Shown: positions 34,584 through 43,557 of the stretch, piece after piece
Layout of the letters: each line of letters starts with the position of its first letter
Numbering within the stretch: position 1 is the first letter of the stretch
Origin: Allokutzneria sp. NRRL B-24872
GTDB lineage: Bacteria > Actinomycetota > Actinomycetes > Mycobacteriales > Pseudonocardiaceae
Assembly: GCF_002155965.1 (NCBI RefSeq)
Contig: NZ_MUMH01000020.1
Location: 1-64,000, forward strand
Length of the DNA stretch: 64,000 nt
Reading direction: 5' to 3'
Made by a program: the position numbers and the translations under genes
Notes under the pieces: generated by a model
Told to the model about the DNA's origin: nothing
What the model saw: the letters and a program-made list of their open reading frames with translations, nothing else
Database searches by the model: none

Positions 34584-34901
34584 TCAGCACCGACCGATCG
34601 CGCCGACGACCACCGGCTCCTGGCGCCCCTGGAAGGCGTTGGAGACGTCGTGGACGCCGGGACCGACGCACCAGGTCGTCGTGCGGAAGACCGCGCGGAT
34701 CTCGATGCGCTCGGTGCCGGTACCGCACCGGTGCCAGTGCAGGTGCTTGGGCAGGCCGTACTGCGGGGCGTCCAGTGCCCTGATCATCCCGCAGGGAACA
34801 CCGCGAGCCTGCTCGGTGTCCGCCGACGCCTCGGCGGACACCGACAACGACAGGCTGGCGAAGGACAGCGCGGCCACGACGGCAAGACGAAGAGCGGTCA
34901 T
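34584..34901 (-). CDS. Small secreted four-cysteine protein, copy 1
   Basis: A 105-residue protein with a signal peptide (LRLAVVAALSFASLSLSVSA). The mature part is about 80 residues with four cysteines (VPCGMI, HRCGTG, TWCVGP, IGRC). It is a tandem paralogue of the gene at 35052 (shared MTALRLA start, IEIRAVFR and EPV-V motifs). GGGAGAG precedes the ATG. An upstream box (34937-34961) is shared with the second copy. Function unknown; a small enzyme inhibitor, surface protein or signal is possible. Confidence 0.75.
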   Translation of the reverse strand: MTALRLAVVAALSFASLSLSVSAEASADTEQARGVPCGMIRALDAPQYGLPKHLHWHRCGTGTERIEIRAVFRTTTWCVGPGVHDVSNAFQGRQEPVVVGAIGRC

Positions 34902-34936
34902 TCTCTCCCCATATCACGGATCGATTTCTTGACTTG

Positions 34937-34961
34937 TTTCGATAAGAATCGTGACAGGATC
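34937..34961 (-). promoter_or_regulatory. Upstream box shared by the two small secreted protein genes (copy 1)
   Basis: This 25-base segment is 21/25 identical to 35381-35405 upstream of the paralogous gene; both contain TGACAGGATC on the plus strand. It is a probable shared promoter or regulator site for a leftward transcript. Confidence 0.55.
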
Positions 34962-35051
34962 GGAGAACTGACGCACGAACCTTCTTCGGGGGACACGGGA
35001 TCGCGAGAACGATTCACCCGGATATCGAATCAGTAATACGGGCGTTTCGGC

Positions 35052-35357
35052 TCAGCAGTCGCCGATCTTCGAGACGGTCACCGGCTCCTCGCACCCCTGG
35101 AAGGTCAGGCCGAGGTCGTGCGGCGGGTTGCTCCACCCCAGGCACGCGGTGGTCGAGCGGAACACGGCGCGGATCTCGACCCGGTCCGGCACGTGGTCCT
35201 GGCGGCAGGTGTTCCAGTGCAGCGCCCTGGGCAGCCCCATGGCGGCGTCGGCGGCCCGGATCATGCCGCGCGGGTAGTCGCGCTCCACAGCGGCGACCGC
35301 GACCGGCAGGCCGGCAAGCGACGCGGCGACAACGGCGGCAAGACGAAGCGCAGTCAT
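35052..35357 (-). CDS. Small secreted four-cysteine protein, copy 2
   Basis: A 101-residue paralogue of the gene at 34584 with signal peptide (LRLAAVVAASLAGLPVAVAA). It shares IRAVFRSTT, LHWNTC and the EPVTV-GDC end, but one cysteine is moved: copy 1 has Cys in VPCGM where copy 2 has Arg (YPRGM), and copy 2 has Cys in QGCEEP where copy 1 has Arg (QGRQEP). The remaining three cysteines are shared. GGGAGGGGG precedes the ATG. Function unknown. Confidence 0.75.
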   Translation of the reverse strand: MTALRLAAVVAASLAGLPVAVAAVERDYPRGMIRAADAAMGLPRALHWNTCRQDHVPDRVEIRAVFRSTTACLGWSNPPHDLGLTFQGCEEPVTVSKIGDC

Positions 35358-35659
35358 TCCCCCTCCCTATATCCCGGAAATTTCGGTAAGCATGCTGACA
35401 GGATCAGCCCAAGGCAGCACGAGCCACTTTCAAGGGACGCCGAGAATTGCGAACGATCTTCAGGCAGAATTGAAGTGAGCAATTCGGACACTCCCCCGGC
35501 GGGGCGCCCCGCCGCCCCGAGCGCGGCGGCCGACACTGGCTCGGCGCCCCACCCCGCTCCGGCCGCCCATCACCGTTTCAAGATCCTGGTTGGCCTTCTG
35601 CATCGATTCGCATACCTTGTGTGACTCCTCCCCCAGATTCACCGGCTCACTGGAGAGCG
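35358..35659. other. Divergent intergenic region with shared upstream box (copy 2)
   Basis: This 302-base stretch separates the small secreted gene (leftward) and the tannase-like gene (rightward). It holds the second shared box at 35381-35405 and, on the right, GC-rich DNA leading to the tannase-like start. I see no further gene in it. Confidence 0.6.
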
Positions 35660-37174
35660 ATGAAGACGGTCAGCCAGCTCCTGGTCACCTTGCTGCTCGC
35701 GACCGGTCTGTCCGCGCTCTCGCCCGTGAAGAACCCCTGCTCCGCGATCGCCGCCCCGGCCGTGCCCGGAGCGCGAGTGCTCTCGGTGACCGGCGTCGAG
35801 CGCCCCGCCGGCGAGGCCGGAGTCCCCGGCCGCCCGCCGATCCCCGGGGTTCCGGCGCGGTGCGAGGTGACGGTGGAGCTCAGCCACGCCGACGCCGGTG
35901 ACCGGGTGCGGGTCGAGGTGTGGCTGCCGCTGAGCGGGTGGACCGGGCGGTTCCTGGGCACCGGCGGCGGCGGGTTCGCGACCGGGTTCTCCGCCGAGGG
36001 CCTGGCACCCGCGGTCAAGGGCGGCTTCGCGGCGGCGGCCACCGACGGTGGGCTCGGGATCAACCCGGTCAGCCCGCGGAGCTGGGCGCTGGACGCGGCG
36101 GGCCGGGTCAACTGGGGGCTGCTGACCAACTTCGCCGCGCGCTCGGTGCACGACATGACCCTCGCCGGCAAGGCCGTGACCAGGAGCTTCTACGGCCGCA
36201 GCGCCTCGTTCTCGTACTGGAACGGCTGTTCGACCGGCGGGCGGCAGGGGCTGGCCGAGGCGCAGCTGCACCCGCGCGACTACGACGGGATCGTCGCCGG
36301 GGCGCCCGCGATGGACATGCCGCGCTTCTCGATGGCGCAGTTCTGGCCGCAGGTGGTGATGAACCAGGAGCGCACCCGCCCCTCCGCCTGCGAGTTCGAC
36401 GCGTTCACCAGGGCCGCCGTCGACGAGTGCGATCTGCTCGACGGTGTCGCGGACCGCGTCATCGGCGACCCGGCGGCGTGCCGCTTCGACCCCGCGCGGC
36501 TGGTCGGCGCTCCGCTGCCGTGCGGGAGCACGGTCAGCGCGGCGGCGGCCGAGGTGGTCCGGCGGATCTGGGAGGGCCCGCGCGGGTACTCCGGCAGGCT
36601 CGGCCAGGGCCTGGTCAAGGGCGGCAGCTTCGCCGCGGTCGCCGGTCCCGCGCCGTTGCCCATCGCGGACAACTGGATCAAGTACTTCGTCGGGCGTGAT
36701 CCCGGCATGGACACCTCGAAGATCGACTACATCGGCTTCGAGCGGCTGGTGTTCGCCTCCACCGGCGCGTACGACCACCTGCTGGCAACCGACCGCGCCG
36801 ACCTGTCGGCCTTCCGGGCGGGCGGCGGCAAGCTGCTGGTCTGGCACGGTCTCGCTGACGCGGAGATCGCTCCGGGCACCACGATCGACTACTGGAACCG
36901 GGTACAGCGGGCCACCGGTGGCACCGACGACTTCTTCCGGCTCTTCCTCGCGCCCGGCTCCGGCCACTGCGGCAGCGGGGTCGGCGTCTCGCCCGTTGAC
37001 CCGCTGCGCGCGGTGATCGACTGGGTGGAGCACGGGCGCGCCCCGGACACGCTGCCCGCCGCGACCACCGACGCCAAGACCACGCGCGACCTGTGCCGCC
37101 ACCCGCGCAAGCCGGTCTACGACGGCCACGGCGACCCGAACTCGGCGGCCAGTTTCACCTGCACGCCCGCGTGA
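35660..37174 (+). CDS. Secreted tannase/feruloyl-esterase-family protein
   Basis: A 504-residue serine esterase with signal peptide (VSQLLVTLLLATGLSAL). The family's CS-D-HC motif is complete: nucleophile Ser in NGCSTGGRQG (near residue 189), Asp in WHGLADAEIAP (near 403) and His in GSGHCGSG (near 435), the neighbouring cysteines expected to form the disulfide that holds the triad. A lid-like insert with further cysteines lies between. It would cleave esters of hydroxycinnamic or gallic acid, releasing phenolics from plant cell-wall material. GGAGA precedes the ATG at 35660. It may be monocistronic. Confidence 0.9.
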   Translation: MKTVSQLLVTLLLATGLSALSPVKNPCSAIAAPAVPGARVLSVTGVERPAGEAGVPGRPPIPGVPARCEVTVELSHADAGDRVRVEVWLPLSGWTGRFLGTGGGGFATGFSAEGLAPAVKGGFAAAATDGGLGINPVSPRSWALDAAGRVNWGLLTNFAARSVHDMTLAGKAVTRSFYGRSASFSYWNGCSTGGRQGLAEAQLHPRDYDGIVAGAPAMDMPRFSMAQFWPQVVMNQERTRPSACEFDAFTRAAVDECDLLDGVADRVIGDPAACRFDPARLVGAPLPCGSTVSAAAAEVVRRIWEGPRGYSGRLGQGLVKGGSFAAVAGPAPLPIADNWIKYFVGRDPGMDTSKIDYIGFERLVFASTGAYDHLLATDRADLSAFRAGGGKLLVWHGLADAEIAPGTTIDYWNRVQRATGGTDDFFRLFLAPGSGHCGSGVGVSPVDPLRAVIDWVEHGRAPDTLPAATTDAKTTRDLCRHPRKPVYDGHGDPNSAASFTCTPA

Positions 37175-37222
37175 AACCGGGCTGAAACCGCGGCGAAGCC
37201 CGTGCCGCGCACGCTCTGCGGC

Positions 37223-38161
37223 ATGAACATCGCAATAGCCGCGGAGGGACTGCGGAAGTCCTACGGGGACAAGGTCGTGCTCGACGGCGTCGACCTGACC
37301 GTGCGGGCCGGAACGATCTTCTCGCTGCTCGGGCCGAACGGCGCGGGCAAGACGACAACGGTGCAGATCCTGTCCACGCTGATCCGCGCCGACGGGGGCA
37401 CGGCGCGGGTCGCTGGCCACGACCTCCGCCGTGCGCCCGAGGCGGTTCGCACCGAGATCGGTGTCACCGGGCAGTTCGCCGCCATCGACCGGCTCCTCAC
37501 CGGTGAGGAGAACCTGCTGCTCATGGCCGATCTGCACCACCTGGACCGAGCGAGCGGACGGCGGCGCGCGGCCGAGCTGCTGGAGCGCTTCGACCTGGTG
37601 GAGGCGGGCACGCGGCTGCCGGAGACCTACTCCGGCGGGATGCGGCGGCGGCTGGACCTGGCGATGACGCTGGTCGGCAGCCCGAAGCTGATCTTCCTCG
37701 ACGAGCCGACCACCGGGCTGGACCCGCGCAGCAGGCAGACCATGTGGCAGATCATCCGCGAGCTGGCCGACACCGGCGTGACGATCTTCCTCACCACCCA
37801 GTACCTGGAGGAGGCCGATCAGCTCGCGAACCGGATCGCCGTGCTGCACAACGGGAAGCTGGCCGCCGACGGCACGCCGGACGAGCTGAAGCGGCTGGTC
37901 CCCGGCGGGCACGTGCGGCTGCGCTTCACCGAGGACGACCAGCTGCTCGCCGCGACAGGGGTGCTGGGCGACGTGGTGCGTGGGGAGGACGGGCTGAGCC
38001 TGCGCGTGCCCAGCGACTGCCGCGTCCGGTCGCTGCGCGCGCTGCTGGACCGGCTCGACGACGCGGGCGTCGAGGTCGAGGAGCTGTCCGTGCACACCCC
38101 CGACCTCAACGACGTGTTCTTCGCGCTGACCGACTCACGCCAGGGGGTTCCCAGTGCGTGA
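37223..38161 (+). CDS. DrrA-type ABC transporter ATPase
   Basis: A 312-residue ABC ATPase of the drug-exporter DrrA group. Walker A GPNGAGKTT, signature YSGGMRRRLDL and Walker B LIFLDEPTTGLD are intact, and the C-terminal DrrA-type domain ends in DVFFALT. The ATG at 37223 is chosen over upstream GTG 37202. The downstream permease gene overlaps its end by eight bases, so the two form one export unit; substrate unknown. Confidence 0.92.
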   Translation: MNIAIAAEGLRKSYGDKVVLDGVDLTVRAGTIFSLLGPNGAGKTTTVQILSTLIRADGGTARVAGHDLRRAPEAVRTEIGVTGQFAAIDRLLTGEENLLLMADLHHLDRASGRRRAAELLERFDLVEAGTRLPETYSGGMRRRLDLAMTLVGSPKLIFLDEPTTGLDPRSRQTMWQIIRELADTGVTIFLTTQYLEEADQLANRIAVLHNGKLAADGTPDELKRLVPGGHVRLRFTEDDQLLAATGVLGDVVRGEDGLSLRVPSDCRVRSLRALLDRLDDAGVEVEELSVHTPDLNDVFFALTDSRQGVPSA

Positions 38162-38912
38162 CTCCCTGACCATGGTGCGCCGCAACCTCTTGCACGCGCG
38201 GCGCTACCCGTCCATGACGCTGAGCACGGTGGCGATGCCGGTGCTGATGCTGCTGCTCTTCGTCGGCGTGTTCGGCACGGCGCTGGGCACGGGCATCGGC
38301 AGCGGGAACTACGTCGACTACCTCGCGCCGGGGATCATCCTGATGGCGGCGACCTCCGGCAGCGTCGCGACGGCGGTGTCGGTCTCGGTGGACATGACCG
38401 CGGGCATCGTGAACCGCTTCCGCACCATGGCGATCTCGCGCACCTCGGTGATCACCGGGCACGTGGTCGGCGGGGTGCTGCAGACCACGGTGAGCATCGC
38501 CTTCGTCGTCGGAGTGGCGCTGCTGCTGGGCTTCCGGCCATCGGCGGGCCCGCTGGAGTGGCTCGGCGTGCTCGGGCTGCTGCTGGCGATGACCTTCGCG
38601 ATGACCTGGCTGGCCGCCGCGTTCGGCCTGGTCGCCAAGGGGCCGGAGGCCGCGAGCAACGCGCCCATGCCGCTGATGTTCCTGCCCATGCTCGGCAGCG
38701 GTTTCGTGCCGCCGGAGCGCATGCCCGCCGCACTGCGCGTCTTCGCCGAGCACCAGCCGTTCACCCCGATCATCGAGACGCTGCGCGGCCTGCTGATGGG
38801 CACGCCGACCACCTGGGGCACCGGGGCGCTCGCGCTCGGCTGGTGCGCGCTGATCTCGCTGACCGGATTCCTCTGGGCGCGCCGGGCGTTCTCCCGCGCC
38901 GTCGCCCGCTGA
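38154..38912 (+). CDS. ABC-2 type permease (DrrB-type)
   Basis: A 252-residue membrane protein with about six hydrophobic segments, partner of the ATPase before it. Family features are the N-terminal RRNLLHARRYPSMTLSTVAM and the segment FRTMAISRTSVITGHVVGGV before the helices. It would form the channel of a drug, lipid or natural-product exporter. The GTG start overlaps the upstream gene. The P450 gene follows 25 bases downstream and may be cotranscribed. Confidence 0.9.
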   Translation: MRDSLTMVRRNLLHARRYPSMTLSTVAMPVLMLLLFVGVFGTALGTGIGSGNYVDYLAPGIILMAATSGSVATAVSVSVDMTAGIVNRFRTMAISRTSVITGHVVGGVLQTTVSIAFVVGVALLLGFRPSAGPLEWLGVLGLLLAMTFAMTWLAAAFGLVAKGPEAASNAPMPLMFLPMLGSGFVPPERMPAALRVFAEHQPFTPIIETLRGLLMGTPTTWGTGALALGWCALISLTGFLWARRAFSRAVAR

Positions 38913-38937
38913 CCCACCGCAGAAGGGACCACCTGCC

Positions 38938-40134
38938 ATGACCCTGCCCGCCGACACCTGGGGCCTGCACGAAGCGCACTTCTGGTTGCGCGGCCACACC
39001 CGCGAGCACCCGGTGGAGTTCGACGCCGAGCGCGGGATGTGGATCATCACCGGCCACGCGGAGGTGCTCGCCGCGCTCAGCGACCCCGCCCGGTTCCGGT
39101 CCAACCTCAGCGCCGCCTTCCCCGACACCGTGGACATGTCCTTCAACGAGGGCAACCTGATCCAGATGGACGGGCAGGCGCACCGCAAGCTCCGCGCTCT
39201 GGTCAGCAACGCCTTCACGCCGAAGGTCGTCGCCGACCTCGCGCCCAGGATCGCCGAGCTGACCGGTGAGCTGCTGGACGCCGTCGACGGCCAGGAGGAG
39301 GTCGAGCTGGTCGCCGCGCTCGCCTACCCGCTGCCGGTGATCGTCATCGCCGAGCTGCTCGGCGTGCCCGCCGGTGACCGCGAGCTGTTCCGCCAGTGGG
39401 TGGACGTGCTCTTCGAGAACCCGCAGGCGTTCTCGCTCAACGACGACCAGGACAAGCTCGCGGAGGACTTCGCCGAGCAGGCGAACGTGCTCAAGCCGAT
39501 GACCGACTACCTCACCGCGCACGCCGCCGAGCGCAGGCGCGCGCCGAGGGAGGACCTGTTCACCCGGCTCGTGCAGGCCGAGGTGGACGGGCAGCGGCTG
39601 AGCGACACCGAGGTGGTCAACTTCGCCGGCCTGCTGCTGCTCGCCGGGCACATCACCACGACCATGTTGCTGGGCAACACGATCCTGTGTCTGGACAGCT
39701 TCCCGTCGCAGGCCGAGCGCGTGCGGGCAGACCGTTCGCTGGTGCCGAGCGCGATCGAGGAGTCGCTGCGGATGCTCAGCCCCTTCGCCACCACCGCGCG
39801 GGTCACCGCCGAGGACGTGGAGCTGGCCGGTCGGACCATCCCTCGCGGCCAGCTGGTGCTGCCGATGCTCGGTGCCGCCAACCGCGACCCCCGGCGGTTC
39901 GAGCGGCCGCAGGAGTTCGACCCCGCGCGCGACCCCAACCCGCACATCGCCTTCGGCCGCGGCGCGCACTTCTGCCTCGGCGCCCCACTGGCCCGGCTCG
40001 AAGGCCGCATCGCGGTGAACCTGCTGCTGGACCGCTTCCCCGCGATGCGGACGATCCCCGGCCGCCCGCCGACGTTCATGGCCTCCCCGGACATGACCGG
40101 CGTCAACGCCCTCCCCCTCCGCGTCACCGCCTAG
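38938..40134 (+). CDS. Cytochrome P450 with atypical I-helix
   Basis: A 398-residue bacterial class I P450. The heme-binding FGRGAHFCLGAPLAR (Cys near 345) and ExxR EESLR (near 273) are normal. The I-helix motif reads AGHITTT near 236: the usual acidic residue before the Thr pair (AG-x-[DE]-T-T) is Ile. AAGGGA precedes the ATG. It lies after a DrrAB-type exporter and faces a large SARP-family regulator, but no biosynthetic core gene is seen in the window. Substrate unknown. Confidence 0.9.
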   Translation: MTLPADTWGLHEAHFWLRGHTREHPVEFDAERGMWIITGHAEVLAALSDPARFRSNLSAAFPDTVDMSFNEGNLIQMDGQAHRKLRALVSNAFTPKVVADLAPRIAELTGELLDAVDGQEEVELVAALAYPLPVIVIAELLGVPAGDRELFRQWVDVLFENPQAFSLNDDQDKLAEDFAEQANVLKPMTDYLTAHAAERRRAPREDLFTRLVQAEVDGQRLSDTEVVNFAGLLLLAGHITTTMLLGNTILCLDSFPSQAERVRADRSLVPSAIEESLRMLSPFATTARVTAEDVELAGRTIPRGQLVLPMLGAANRDPRRFERPQEFDPARDPNPHIAFGRGAHFCLGAPLARLEGRIAVNLLLDRFPAMRTIPGRPPTFMASPDMTGVNALPLRVTA

Positions 40135-40145
40135 CGCCCGCCACA

Positions 40146-40205
40146 CCCGTTTCGTACTCATAGCGGTCCTGGGGGCGCGCTCTCCCGCTATGAGTACGAA
40201 ACGGG
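40146..40205. repeat. Palindromic element, copy B
   Basis: Two perfect 21-bp arms (40146-40166, 40185-40205) around an 18-base loop. The outer CCCGTTTCGTAC / GTACGAAACGGG and the GCGCTCTC in the loop match copy A at 29364. It lies between the convergent P450 and SARP-regulator genes. Confidence 0.8.
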
Positions 40206-40236
40206 GCTCTCCAGTCCGGCGGTTTTCCGTGCACAC

Positions 40237-43200
40237 TCATCGCCCGGGGCCGGGTGCGGTTGGCCAGCGGGCGCGCACGACCGCGAGCGCGTCCGTGCGC
40301 AGCTCCACCAGGCTCCGGCCCGCGTACTCCGCGACCGCCTCGGCGTAGGCGGGACGGTTCGCGTTCTCGGCCGCCTCGCGGATCGCCGCCGCGGACATGG
40401 TGGGCTGGAAACCGCGTTGGAAGCGGAAGCGCTCGGCCAGCGCGATCAGCCGCACCCCCGCGTCGTTTCCCCTGGCGAAGTCCGCCATGCCCAGCGCGGC
40501 GAGGAGCGTGCCGTAGAGGACGTGGTCCATCAGCACGGACGGGGCCCTCAGCGGCCGCTTGGTGAGCAGCGCGGTGAGCACGCCCGGCATCCCGCCGACG
40601 ATGTCCGCGACCAGCTCGATCTGGCCGTGCTGGGCGTGCGCGACGACAGCCACCCCGTGCACCTCCACGACCCACGGGTTGATGCCCAGCTCGGCGGTGC
40701 CGACACCGGGGTCGTCGCCGCCGAGCACGCGTTCGGCGACCAGCCGCCACTGCCGCAGACCCGCGTCGATCTCCCCGCGCGCCAGCTGGATCTCCGCCCG
40801 CGCCGCCATCTCGAAGGTGATCAGCCCGACCGCCTCGGCCAGCCGCTCCGGGACGATCTCCTCGATCCCGCGCTCAGCGGCGTCGATGTCGCCAGCCTGG
40901 AGGTCGGCAAGCACCACGCCGAGGCGCATCTGCGTCAGGTTGAACGCCCCGAACTCGGCCAGCTCCCGCACCGCCGCGCGCGAGTGGTCGCGGGCGGCGT
41001 CGGAGCGCCCGAGGTACAGGTACAGCTCGCTCAGCCGCCCGTGCGCGGTGCTCAGCAACAACGGGCTTCCCTTGTCTTGCAAGCACTCCAGCATTCGTTC
41101 GCTCACCGCGAGCGCGCGGTCCAAGTCGCCGCGGTTCTCCCACAGGTAGCCCACGACCGCGCTGGCGAAACCCGCGACCAGCGGCCATGGGCTCTCGCAC
41201 AGCGTCTCCAGTTCCTTGAGGTCCTGCGTGCTCAGCACGATCGACAGCGCACCGCTCACGGTGCGCGGGGACGGCGGCGGCAAGCGGCGCAGCACGAGCA
41301 GCGAGCGAACGGCGTGCGGGCCGAGCACCATGAACGTCGTGACCGCGCTCAGCACCGCGATCGCCCTGGTCACCTCGGCCAGCTCAGGACCGGGGTCGAA
41401 GCGCACGAGCACGTCGTCGACCTCGCGGGTGATCATCGCCATCCGCGCGTAGTTCGACTCCAGCAGCCACAGCCCGCCGAGCGTGGCCGCCGTCGCCGCG
41501 ACCACCGCGCCGTCCCGGCGATCCAGGCCCATCCGCAGCGCGAACCCCAGGTTGTCCTCCTCAGCCCGGACCACCTCCGCTCCGCGCACCGTGGGCCTGC
41601 CGAACACCAGGTCGTGGTTGCGGACGCCGAACTCCCTTGCCCAGCACAGGAAATCGTTGTGCACGCGGTCCGATTCACCCTCGGCCTCGCGCTGCGCGGC
41701 GCTGAACTCGCGGACCGCCTCCAGCATCCGGAAGCGGGTCCCGCTCGGCGTGTCGGCCACCTTGACCAACGACTGGTCCACCAAGCGCTCCAGCAGGTCG
41801 AGCGTCTCGTGCCCGCCCAGCAACCGCTCGGCCGCCTCGGCGGTGAACCCGCTGGGGAACACCGCCAGCGTCCGCAGCGCCGCCTGGCCGGCGGGGTCGA
41901 GCAGCGTCCAGCTCCAGTCGACGACCGCGTGCAGCGTCCGGTGCCGCCGCGGCGCGTCCCTCGATCCGCCGCGCAGCAACGCGAAACGGTCGTTCAGGCG
42001 ATCCGCGACCTCCACGACCGACATCACGCGCACCCGCGCGGCGGCCAGCTCCACCGCGAGCGGGAGCCCGTCCAGTTGACCGCACAGCTCCTCGACCACG
42101 CGCTCCGGCAGGTCCACGCCCGGCCTGGCCGCACGCGCGCGCTGCCGGAAGAGCTCGACCGTGGTCGGCAGGCTCAGCTCCGGCAACGGGTACACCGCCT
42201 CCGAGGAGAGCCCCAGCGGTGCGCGGCTCGTCGTGAGCACGCGCAGGTCCGGTGTGAGGGCCACCAGCGCGCGCACCAACTCCGCGACGCGCGCCAGCAC
42301 GTGCTCGCAGTTGTCCAGCACCAGCAACGCCGACGCGGCACCGCCCAGGCGCGCGATCCCCGGGACGAGGTCCGACCGCTGTACTTCGCGCAGTCCGAGC
42401 GCCGCCGCGACCGCTCGGGTCACATCGCCGTCCGCGGGCAGGCCAGCGAGTTCGACGAAGTACACGACGCGCTGGTCCACCCGCCTGCTCACCGCGTGCG
42501 CGAGCCGGGTCTTGCCCAAGCCGCCCGCGCCGATCACCGAGGTGACCCGCGAGGTCCGCAGGAGGTTCAGCACCGCGTCGATGTCGTCGTCCCGGCCGAG
42601 CAGCGGGTTGGGCTCGTGCGCGATGCCGTGCCGCACCACGGGCGCCTCGCCCCGCAGCAGCTCCTGGTGGATCTTCTGCAGCTCCGCGCCGGGGTCCGCG
42701 CCCAGTTCGTCGCGCAGCGCCCTGCGGTGGGCCTCGTAGCGCGCGAGCGCGGCGGGCACGGGCTCGCAGCGCAGGAGCTCCGCCAGCAGCTCCTCGTCCC
42801 TCGGCGACACGTCGACGAGGGAGGTCAGCGCTTCGAGCGCCTCGTCCTTTCGGCCGAGTCTCGCCAGCGCCAACGCCCGCACCCGCTCCAGCGCGCTACG
42901 GGTGCCCGCACGCTGAGCGCGCAGTGCCGACACCGGATCGTCCGGCTCCGCTCCGCCCAGCCCAGCGCTGCCCAGCGCGGCGCCCGCCCACAGGGCCAAT
43001 CCCGCCTCGGCGCACGCCAGGGCCGCGGCGTGGTCCCCCTCACGGGCGTGCCGCGCGCTCTCCGCAGCGCTGAGCACCACCGCCGCGGCGTCGACCTGAT
43101 CCTCGCCCAGCGACAGCCGGTAGCCCGTCGCGGTGCTGACGATCAGGTCGGCTCCGAGTTGCGACCGAGCCCGGGAAACCAGGATCTGCAAGGCTTTCGC

Positions 43201-43368
43201 CGGGTTCTCCGGCAGCGCGCCCGGCCACAGCCCCTCGATCAGCCGTCCCGTGCCGCACCCCGCCCGCAGGTCTCCCGCGAGCAGGGCCAGCAGGCCCCGC
43301 AACCGCGGCCCGGTGATCTCGCGGTCGCGGTAGGCCACGCGCGGCAACAAGGTCAACTCGGTGGTCAC
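40237..43368 (-). CDS. AfsR/SARP-family regulator with BTAD, NB-ARC ATPase and TPR domains
   Basis: A 1043-residue regulator. The N-terminal winged helix (LRGLLALLAGDLRAGCG, then ALQILVSRARSQLGADLIV) and the bacterial transcriptional activation domain (about 1-250) are of the SARP type. An NB-ARC-like ATPase follows, with P-loop GAGGLGKTRLAHA near residue 278 and a GLPLAVELAAARV motif further on. The C-terminal about 450 residues are helical TPR-like repeats. Such proteins integrate signals, often phosphorylation, and activate secondary-metabolite or stress genes. The GTG at 43368 is the start. Its target is unknown; the divergent small gene and the convergent P450/ABC genes are neighbours only. 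Confidence 0.9.
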   Translation of the reverse strand: MTTELTLLPRVAYRDREITGPRLRGLLALLAGDLRAGCGTGRLIEGLWPGALPENPAKALQILVSRARSQLGADLIVSTATGYRLSLGEDQVDAAAVVLSAAESARHAREGDHAAALACAEAGLALWAGAALGSAGLGGAEPDDPVSALRAQRAGTRSALERVRALALARLGRKDEALEALTSLVDVSPRDEELLAELLRCEPVPAALARYEAHRRALRDELGADPGAELQKIHQELLRGEAPVVRHGIAHEPNPLLGRDDDIDAVLNLLRTSRVTSVIGAGGLGKTRLAHAVSRRVDQRVVYFVELAGLPADGDVTRAVAAALGLREVQRSDLVPGIARLGGAASALLVLDNCEHVLARVAELVRALVALTPDLRVLTTSRAPLGLSSEAVYPLPELSLPTTVELFRQRARAARPGVDLPERVVEELCGQLDGLPLAVELAAARVRVMSVVEVADRLNDRFALLRGGSRDAPRRHRTLHAVVDWSWTLLDPAGQAALRTLAVFPSGFTAEAAERLLGGHETLDLLERLVDQSLVKVADTPSGTRFRMLEAVREFSAAQREAEGESDRVHNDFLCWAREFGVRNHDLVFGRPTVRGAEVVRAEEDNLGFALRMGLDRRDGAVVAATAATLGGLWLLESNYARMAMITREVDDVLVRFDPGPELAEVTRAIAVLSAVTTFMVLGPHAVRSLLVLRRLPPPSPRTVSGALSIVLSTQDLKELETLCESPWPLVAGFASAVVGYLWENRGDLDRALAVSERMLECLQDKGSPLLLSTAHGRLSELYLYLGRSDAARDHSRAAVRELAEFGAFNLTQMRLGVVLADLQAGDIDAAERGIEEIVPERLAEAVGLITFEMAARAEIQLARGEIDAGLRQWRLVAERVLGGDDPGVGTAELGINPWVVEVHGVAVVAHAQHGQIELVADIVGGMPGVLTALLTKRPLRAPSVLMDHVLYGTLLAALGMADFARGNDAGVRLIALAERFRFQRGFQPTMSAAAIREAAENANRPAYAEAVAEYAGRSLVELRTDALAVVRARWPTAPGPGR

Positions 43369-43557
43369 CGGCCCAGGTTAGAGCCCCACCGCCGCCGGGC
43401 ACCGCGCTTTCGGTCAGCGCCGCGCGACGACCGGCGGTGCGGGTCCGGCCACCCTGCGTGACTCAGCCTTCCGGCTGGGCCGCATGGCCTGGCGGCCGAG
43501 CCGCGGCACCCCTCTGACCAGCCAGTGTGGTGGCATCACGACGAAAGCGAGGCAGCC

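Noticed and set aside
35639-38095. An 818-residue minus-strand frame
   Set aside because: It is antisense to the tannase-like and ABC ATPase genes, both with intact motifs, and has shadow-type composition.
37223-43368. A secondary-metabolite gene cluster
   Set aside because: An exporter, a P450 and a SARP-type regulator are present, but no polyketide, peptide or terpene core enzyme is seen, so the call is not supported.
40417-43461. A 1014-residue plus-strand frame opposite the SARP-family regulator
   Set aside because: It is antisense to a clearly recognised multidomain gene, is rich in Arg/His/Gln repeats typical of GC-driven shadow frames and has no domain.
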